The position numbers were made by a program, and so were the translations under genes. Shown here in pieces: positions 4,472 through 8,992 of a stretch of DNA of 8,992 nucleotides. The notes beneath the pieces were generated by a model. The model did not search any database, was not told the origin of the DNA, and saw only the letters and a list, made by a program, of their open reading frames with translations. Each line of letters starts with the position of its first letter. The first letter of the stretch is position 1. The DNA is from CAZDXV01 sp964648705. Lineage in GTDB: Bacteria; Patescibacteriota; Minisyncoccia; Minisyncoccales; GWA2-38-27. The stretch spans positions 1 through 8,992 of the forward strand of contig CAZYOI010000027.1 in the NCBI GenBank assembly GCA_964648705.1, written 5' to 3'.

Positions 4472-6193
4472 ATGTCTCTTGTAAAACAGCTAAAAGAAAA
4501 GGGGGTTGTTGACAAGTCCAGAGCTACTTCTCTGGAATACGAAGTGAAAACCTCCGGAAAAAGAGAGGAGGAGATTATTTTGGAAAAAGAGGTGGTTTCC
4601 GAGGACTTTCTTTTCGGTTTGAAAAGCAAAAATCTCAATATTCCCTTAAGAACTGTTTCTCCAGACGATGTTTCCTTGAAGGTTTTAGAGACCGTTCCCG
4701 AAGAGTCGGCAAAGTACTACCAGATGATACCCATAGGAAAAGAAGGAGAGAAGCTCGAAATAGGCATGGTCTACCCCGAAGATCTCAAGGCAAGGGAAGC
4801 TCTGGATTTTTTGGCCCGCCAGAACAAGATAAAATACAAGATATACCTGATTACCATATCCAACTTTGAGAAGCTTCTCAGAAAGTACCGCAATTTGAAA
4901 AAAGAAGTTAGCAGGGCCTTAGAGGAGCTTGAAAAGGAAGTCAAGGCGGAGAAAAAAACCAAGAAGAGAAAAGCAGAAGAGGTTCAGAGAATAGTGGAGG
5001 AGGCCCCTATTTCCAAAGTGGTTGCCGTTATTTTGAGGCACGCAGTGGACGGCAAGGCCTCGGATATTCATATTGAGCCGGGCAGAGAGAAGATAAGAGT
5101 GAGATTCAGACTGGACGGCATTCTTCATTCCAGCCTCTTTCTGCCAATGAGAATTCTTCCCGCGATAGCGGCCAGAGTTAAGATTCTTTCCAGTTTGAAG
5201 ATAGATGAAACCAGAGTTCCCCAAGACGGAAGGTTCTCCACTATGTTTGAAGAAAGGCCGGTGGACTTCAGAGTTTCCACTTTCCCCACTACTTTAGGCG
5301 AGAAAGTGGTAATCAGGATTTTAGACCCCAGCCAGAGGAAAATAGAGCTTGAAGAGCTTGGAGTAAGGGGGAGAAATCTGGAGGTTATGGAAAGGGTTTT
5401 AAAGAAAACCTACGGCATGATTTTAGCCACCGGTCCCACAGGATCAGGTAAGACAACTACTCTTTACGCCGCTATGAGCAAGCTGAACAGAGAGGAGGTC
5501 AACCTTATGACTCTTGAAGATCCGGTGGAGTATTTTATGGAGGGGGTCAACCAGTCCCAGGTAAAGCCCGACATCGGCTATGACTTTGCCAACGGTCTCC
5601 GCCATATGCTAAGGCAGGACCCCGATATTTTGATGGTAGGGGAGATCAGAGACGAAGAGACGGCCTCTCTGGCTATTCATTCTGCTTTGACGGGGCATTT
5701 GGTTCTTTCCACCCTTCATACAAACGACGCCATAGGAGTTATTCCCAGACTGATTGATATGGGGATTCAATCATTTTTAATACCGCCCACTCTGAGTCTG
5801 GCTTTGGGGCAGAGACTGGTCAGGAAGCTCTGTCCTTACTGCAAAAAGGAAGTTTCCCCCAAAGGGAAGGTAAAAAAGGAATTGATGAAAGAAGTTGAGG
5901 CTCTTCCTCCGAAGATAAAAGAAAAGATGGATGTTCCCAAGAACTTTAAGATTTACAAGCCGGTGGGATGCAAAAGATGCAATAAGACGGGATATGCCGG
6001 AAGAATGGGCATTTTCGAGGTGCTGGAGATGACAGACCGGCTCGCCGACATTATCTCAGAAGGTCCTACTGAGGTTAAAATCAGGGAAGAGGCTAGGCGC
6101 CAGGGCATGGTAACTATGAAACAAGACGGAGTATTAAAAGTTTTAGACGGGACTACTTCTTTTGAAGAGGTGGCCCGGGTGGCAGAAACATAA
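4472..6193 (+). CDS. pilB: Type IV pilus extension ATPase PilB (GspE family)
   Basis: A 573-residue hexameric secretion ATPase. The N-terminal part (about 1-135) resembles the MshEN/T2SSE N domain. A highly charged helical linker follows (about 136-175), then the core. It has the Walker A GPTGSGKT at 321-328, Asp box TLEDPVEY at 347-354, Walker B ILMVGE at 386-391 with Glu391, and His box HLVLSTLHTND at 409-419. The tetracysteine zinc site C454-x2-C457 / C500-x2-C503, characteristic of PilB/GspE, is complete but has an unusually long 42-residue insert between the pairs. The ATPase powers pilin polymerisation on PilC. The ATG follows the previous stop directly (TAAATG) with no Shine-Dalgarno, and the stop overlaps the receiver gene start (TAATG). 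Confidence 0.95.
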   Translation: MSLVKQLKEKGVVDKSRATSLEYEVKTSGKREEEIILEKEVVSEDFLFGLKSKNLNIPLRTVSPDDVSLKVLETVPEESAKYYQMIPIGKEGEKLEIGMVYPEDLKAREALDFLARQNKIKYKIYLITISNFEKLLRKYRNLKKEVSRALEELEKEVKAEKKTKKRKAEEVQRIVEEAPISKVVAVILRHAVDGKASDIHIEPGREKIRVRFRLDGILHSSLFLPMRILPAIAARVKILSSLKIDETRVPQDGRFSTMFEERPVDFRVSTFPTTLGEKVVIRILDPSQRKIELEELGVRGRNLEVMERVLKKTYGMILATGPTGSGKTTTLYAAMSKLNREEVNLMTLEDPVEYFMEGVNQSQVKPDIGYDFANGLRHMLRQDPDILMVGEIRDEETASLAIHSALTGHLVLSTLHTNDAIGVIPRLIDMGIQSFLIPPTLSLALGQRLVRKLCPYCKKEVSPKGKVKKELMKEVEALPPKIKEKMDVPKNFKIYKPVGCKRCNKTGYAGRMGIFEVLEMTDRLADIISEGPTEVKIREEARRQGMVTMKQDGVLKVLDGTTSFEEVARVAET

Positions 6194-6561
6194 TGAATTC
6201 AATATTGCTAGTAGAAGACGACCCGTTTTTAGTAGAAGTTTACTCTACCAAGTTCAAGGAGGAGGATTTTGAAGTAAGAGTGGCCAGAGACGGAGAAGAG
6301 TGTTTTAAAAAGATAAAGGAAAAGAGGCCGGACCTTATCCTTTTAGATATTGTCTTGCCCAGCTTGAACGGATGGGAGATTCTCAGAAAGCTTAAGAACG
6401 AAAATATAATTGACGATTTGAATATAGTGATACTTTCCAATCTGGGCCAGAAAGAGGAGGTGGAAAAGGGAATAGATTTGGGGGCCGCTAGATATCTCAT
6501 TAAAGCCCACCATACGCCGACAGAAGTGGTAAGAGAAGTTAAAAAAGCGTTAAAAAATTAA
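6193..6561 (+). CDS. Stand-alone CheY-like response regulator receiver protein
   Basis: A 122-residue single receiver domain with no output domain. All switch residues are present: acidic pocket E8-D9-D10, phospho-acceptor Asp52 in LILLDIVLP, Ser82 (Thr/Ser position), Tyr101 and Lys104. It starts by one-base overlap with the pilB stop and ends two bases before pilT, so it is made together with the two motor ATPases. By analogy with PilG/PilH and CheY it probably controls pilus extension and retraction by protein contact. That is inference, and no histidine kinase is encoded in the window. Confidence 0.92.
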   Translation: MNSILLVEDDPFLVEVYSTKFKEEDFEVRVARDGEECFKKIKEKRPDLILLDIVLPSLNGWEILRKLKNENIIDDLNIVILSNLGQKEEVEKGIDLGAARYLIKAHHTPTEVVREVKKALKN

Positions 6562-6563
6562 TT

Positions 6564-7631
6564 ATGGACTACTCTTCAAAATTAAAAGATATTTTAAAAG
6601 CCGCTCTTGACCAGAGGGCCTCGGACCTCCATATTTCCGTAGGCCACCCTCCTGTTTTAAGGATAGCAGGCAGATTGACTCCTTTAGTAAAAAGGAATAA
6701 GCTTTCTCCGGAAGACAGCAAAGGGCTGGCTTTTGCTTTAATGACAGAAGAACAGCAGGAGAGGTTTTTAAGAGAAAAGGAGATTGATTTTTCCTATAAT
6801 TTTGAAAACAAGGTAAGATTCAGAATTAATATTTTCTTTCAGAGAGGCAATGTTTCCTGCGCTCTGAGGATGATTCCCACGGAGATCAAAACCATTGAGG
6901 AACTGAATCTCCCCCCTCTTTTGCACGATTTTATCCGCCACCCCCAGGGATTTGTCCTTATCACCGGTCCTTCCAGCCAGGGAAAATCCACCACTTTGGC
7001 AGCTTTAATAGACGAGATAAACAAAACTAAAGCCAGGCACATTATTACTATTGAAGATCCTATAGAATATGTTTTTAAGGACGAGAGGTCTATTATAGAT
7101 CAGAGAGAGCTCTATCGAGACACAAAGAGCTTTGCCCGGGCCTTAAGGTCCACTTTTAGAGAAGATCCGGATGTTATTATGGTAGGGGAGATGAGGGGCC
7201 CGAAGACCATAGCCACAGCTATTACGGCAGCAGAAACAGGGCATCTGGTTCTGGCTACTCTCCATACCAACAACGCGGCTCAGACCATCCACAGGATAGT
7301 GGACTCTTTTCCCGGAAACCAGCAGGCCCAGATAAGGGCCCAGCTTTCCGGATCTTTATTGGGAGTGGTTTCCCAGAGACTGGTGCCCAGAATCAAAGGA
7401 GGCCTTATACCCGCCTGCGAGATAATGCTTAATACTCCGGCTGTCGCCAATCTGATCCGGGAGAGCAAGATTCACGAGATTCCTCTGACGATTACCACTT
7501 CAGCCGAAGTAGGCATGGTTTCTCTGAACAGGTATTTGGCCAATCTGGTAAGGGCCAAAGAAGTGGATATGGAGACAGCCCAGAGCTATTCTCTGGATCC
7601 AAGCGAATTAAGAAGGCTTGTTAAAAGATAA
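6564..7631 (+). CDS. pilT: Type IV pilus retraction ATPase PilT
   Basis: A 355-residue protein of usual PilT length. The N-terminal PAS-like domain has the R-A-S-D-L-H-I-S and R-x-R-x-N motifs. The core has Walker A GPSSQGKS (135-142), Asp box TIEDPIEY (162-169), Walker B VIMVGE (204-209, Glu209) and His box HLVLATLH (227-234). The late NLIRExK segment is the retraction-specific A-I-R-N-L-I-R-E motif of PilT, here AVANLIRESK, which separates it from PilB. There is no tetracysteine zinc site, as expected. The P-loop is a variant: S-S-Q replaces the common T-G-S, though the GxxxxGKS consensus holds. It drives pilus retraction for twitching or DNA uptake. The start is in the context TAATTATG, two bases after the receiver stop. 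Confidence 0.94.
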   Translation: MDYSSKLKDILKAALDQRASDLHISVGHPPVLRIAGRLTPLVKRNKLSPEDSKGLAFALMTEEQQERFLREKEIDFSYNFENKVRFRINIFFQRGNVSCALRMIPTEIKTIEELNLPPLLHDFIRHPQGFVLITGPSSQGKSTTLAALIDEINKTKARHIITIEDPIEYVFKDERSIIDQRELYRDTKSFARALRSTFREDPDVIMVGEMRGPKTIATAITAAETGHLVLATLHTNNAAQTIHRIVDSFPGNQQAQIRAQLSGSLLGVVSQRLVPRIKGGLIPACEIMLNTPAVANLIRESKIHEIPLTITTSAEVGMVSLNRYLANLVRAKEVDMETAQSYSLDPSELRRLVKR

Positions 7632-7633
7632 TT

Positions 7634-8839
7634 ATGAAGTTTGACTATCAGGCCAGAAGCAAAACAGGGGAGATACAGACAGGGACAATCGAGGCTTCTG
7701 ATAAGAACACAGCAGTAGAGATTTTAAAGTCCCGCAATCTTTATGTTACCGCCATAGAGGAGTCTTTTGTTCCTGTTTACGCCAGAAAGCTTAAGGTATT
7801 CGAAAGAGTGACCCAGAAAGACATTGTCTATTTCTCCCGCCAGCTGGCTATTATGCTAAAGTCCAATGTCCCTTTAGTAGAGACCCTTCATACTCTGGCA
7901 GACCAGACAAAAAACAACGCCCTGAAGGAAAAAGTTTTAAGAATAGCAGAAGAAGTGGAAGGAGGGACCCCTCTTTCCAAAGCTCTGGCTGTTTTCCCCA
8001 AGGTTTTCTCTCCTTTCTATATCAATATGGTAAAGTCGGGCGAGGCCTCGGGAAAGCTTACAGAGGTCTTTGTCTATATGGCAGACTATCTGGAAGAGCA
8101 GCACGCCTTCAAGTCCAAAGTAAGGGGAGCTATGGCCTACCCCGCCTTTATACTGGTGGTTTTTGTGATAGTGGTTTCCATTATTGTCACCTGGGTGATA
8201 CCCCAGCTGGCTACCGTTTTGAAAGAAACAGGACAGGAGCTTCCTTTGCTTACCAGAGTGATGATGGCTGTGGCCAACCTTTTAAGAACCAAAGGATGGG
8301 TTGTCTTGATAGTGCTGGCCGCTCTGATTGTTCTTTTTTACAGGTGGGTGAAGACAAAGCAGGGAAAGAAAGTGGTTGACGAAGCTTTGATGAAAATACC
8401 CGTTGTCAACGGCTTCTTGAAAAAGCTCTACCTGGCCAGACTTGCCATGAACCTTTCCACTTTGATAGCAGGAGGCCTCCCTATATCCAAATCTCTGGAG
8501 ATTACAGGGAAAGTAGTGGGCAGCACCGTCTACGAGAGAATTATTATGGAGACAAGAGACGAAGTCAAAAAAGGAGAGCAGATAAGCAACGTTTTAAAGA
8601 AGCATCCCAGATATATTTCCCCTCTTTTCCACCAGATGATACTTGTCGGGGAGAAAACAGGCACCCTGGACGATTCTTTGAGGAACGTAGTTAATTTTTA
8701 CCAGGACGACGTAAACAGGGACCTGGACAACTTTACCAAGCTTTTAGAGCCCTTGTTTATTGTAGTTTTAGGCGGAATAGTGGGCCTTTTGATGGCAGCT
8801 GTGATTATACCTATATACTCTATCGGAGGGGGGATTTAG
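7634..8839 (+). CDS. pilC: Type IV pilus inner-membrane platform protein PilC (T2SSF family)
   Basis: A 401-residue protein with two T2SSF repeats. The opening Y-x-A-R-x-x-x-G-x-x-x-x-G is typical. Repeat 1 has F-S-R-Q-L-A-I-M-L ... V-P-L and the G-E-A-S-G-x-L motif, then transmembrane segments at about 168-195 and 220-240. Repeat 2 has A-R-x-A-x-N-L-S-T-L-I-x-G-G-L-P and G-E-K-T-G-x-L, and ends in a final hydrophobic helix at about 371-396. PilC sits in the inner membrane under the pilus; PilB or PilT turns it to add or remove pilins. It is the last gene of the operon, two bases after pilT. Its stop TAG (8837-8839) abuts the TTTTCCACA box of the pilin promoter, and no terminator hairpin is visible between them. 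Confidence 0.95.
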   Translation: MKFDYQARSKTGEIQTGTIEASDKNTAVEILKSRNLYVTAIEESFVPVYARKLKVFERVTQKDIVYFSRQLAIMLKSNVPLVETLHTLADQTKNNALKEKVLRIAEEVEGGTPLSKALAVFPKVFSPFYINMVKSGEASGKLTEVFVYMADYLEEQHAFKSKVRGAMAYPAFILVVFVIVVSIIVTWVIPQLATVLKETGQELPLLTRVMMAVANLLRTKGWVVLIVLAALIVLFYRWVKTKQGKKVVDEALMKIPVVNGFLKKLYLARLAMNLSTLIAGGLPISKSLEITGKVVGSTVYERIIMETRDEVKKGEQISNVLKKHPRYISPLFHQMILVGEKTGTLDDSLRNVVNFYQDDVNRDLDNFTKLLEPLFIVVLGGIVGLLMAAVIIPIYSIGGGI

Positions 8840-8875
8840 TTTTCCACAGACATTTTTCTTTAAGTGTGATATAAT
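8840..8875 (+). promoter_or_regulatory. Promoter of the pilin gene: TTTTCCACA box and TATAAT
   Basis: TTTTCCACA (8840-8848), 21 bases, TATAAT (8870-8875): the same box, spacing and hexamer as the operon promoter at 1915-1950. CAGACA at 8847-8852, 17 bases before the -10, is a weak -35 candidate. A separate promoter lets the pilin, needed in large amounts, be made above the level of the machinery. The leader from about 8882 to 8933 is around 50 bases and has no Shine-Dalgarno. It contains an AT-only-loop hairpin, TTAAGA (8910-8915) with TCTTAA (8922-8927). Confidence 0.63.
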
Positions 8876-8933
8876 TTAATAAGGTTGAAAATAATAAAAG
8901 GTCGATAAATTAAGATTTAATTCTTAAATTAAA

Positions 8934-8992
8934 ATGAAAAAAGGTTTTACACTTATTGAGTTATTGGTAGTTATTGCCATTATTGGTATATT
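8934..8992 (+). CDS. Type IV prepilin (5' end only, runs off the window)
   Basis: The 19 visible residues are a textbook class III signal: MKKG then FTLIELLVVIAIIG. Prepilin peptidase (PilD, not in the window) would cut after Gly4 and methylate Phe5; Glu9 is the conserved +5 glutamate needed for assembly, and the hydrophobic helix continues past the end. Whether it is the major pilin or a minor pseudopilin cannot be told without the C-terminal domain. Its own promoter, separate from the machinery operon, favours a major pilin. Codons here are more AT-rich than in pilC, but the stretch is short. Confidence 0.9.
   Translation, partial: MKKGFTLIELLVVIAIIGI

Noticed and set aside
1..8992. CRISPR array, tRNA or rRNA genes
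   Set aside because: No regularly spaced direct repeats, no tRNA cloverleaf and no rRNA-like conserved stretch were seen on either strand.

Overview
The window looks like a chromosomal segment of a Candidate Phyla Radiation (Patescibacteria, probably Parcubacteria-like) bacterium. This rests on gene content and style, not on a marker gene. There is a compact type IV pilus operon with genes overlapping or separated by 0-20 bases, arginine coded mainly by AGA/AGG, almost no Shine-Dalgarno sequences in the operon, and a small response regulator set between the two pilus ATPase genes. I could not run a search to confirm the lineage.

Layout. Bases 1-113 are the 3' end of an MgtE-type magnesium transporter gene. 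Bases 114-398 hold no clear gene but contain several hairpins. Bases 399-1124 encode an AT-rich integral membrane methyltransferase of the isoprenylcysteine carboxyl methyltransferase (ICMT)-like family. This gene lies between two complex palindromic elements (about 242-344 and 1128-1241) whose gene-facing sides are inverted copies of each other (22 of 26 bases identical). It therefore looks like a mobile or recombined cassette. Base composition changes just after the right element: a 60-base sample of the methyltransferase gene (541-600) has 15 G/C, and one of pilB (5401-5460) has 28.

On the minus strand, 1891-1370 encodes a short, degenerate ComF-like protein that keeps the zinc ribbon but has lost the PRPP-binding loop. 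Divergent from it, 1988-8839 is a single operon: pilM, pilN, pilO, a small one-helix protein in the pilP position, pilB (extension ATPase), a CheY-like response regulator, pilT (retraction ATPase) and pilC (platform protein). A type IV prepilin gene starts at 8934 and runs off the end.

How it works together. PilM, N and O form the cytoplasmic-ring and membrane alignment complex. PilB and PilT drive pilus extension and retraction through PilC, and the prepilin is the building block. The lone receiver suggests phospho-signalling control of the motor. The promoters of the pilM operon and of the pilin gene share one arrangement, TTTTCCACA - 21 bases - TATAAT, followed by a similar initial transcribed region, so the machine and its fibre are probably co-regulated. 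The best novelty candidates are this shared promoter (its upstream box resembles a DnaA box), the inverted-repeat cassette with a frame-displaced ribosome binding site, and the eroded ComF.
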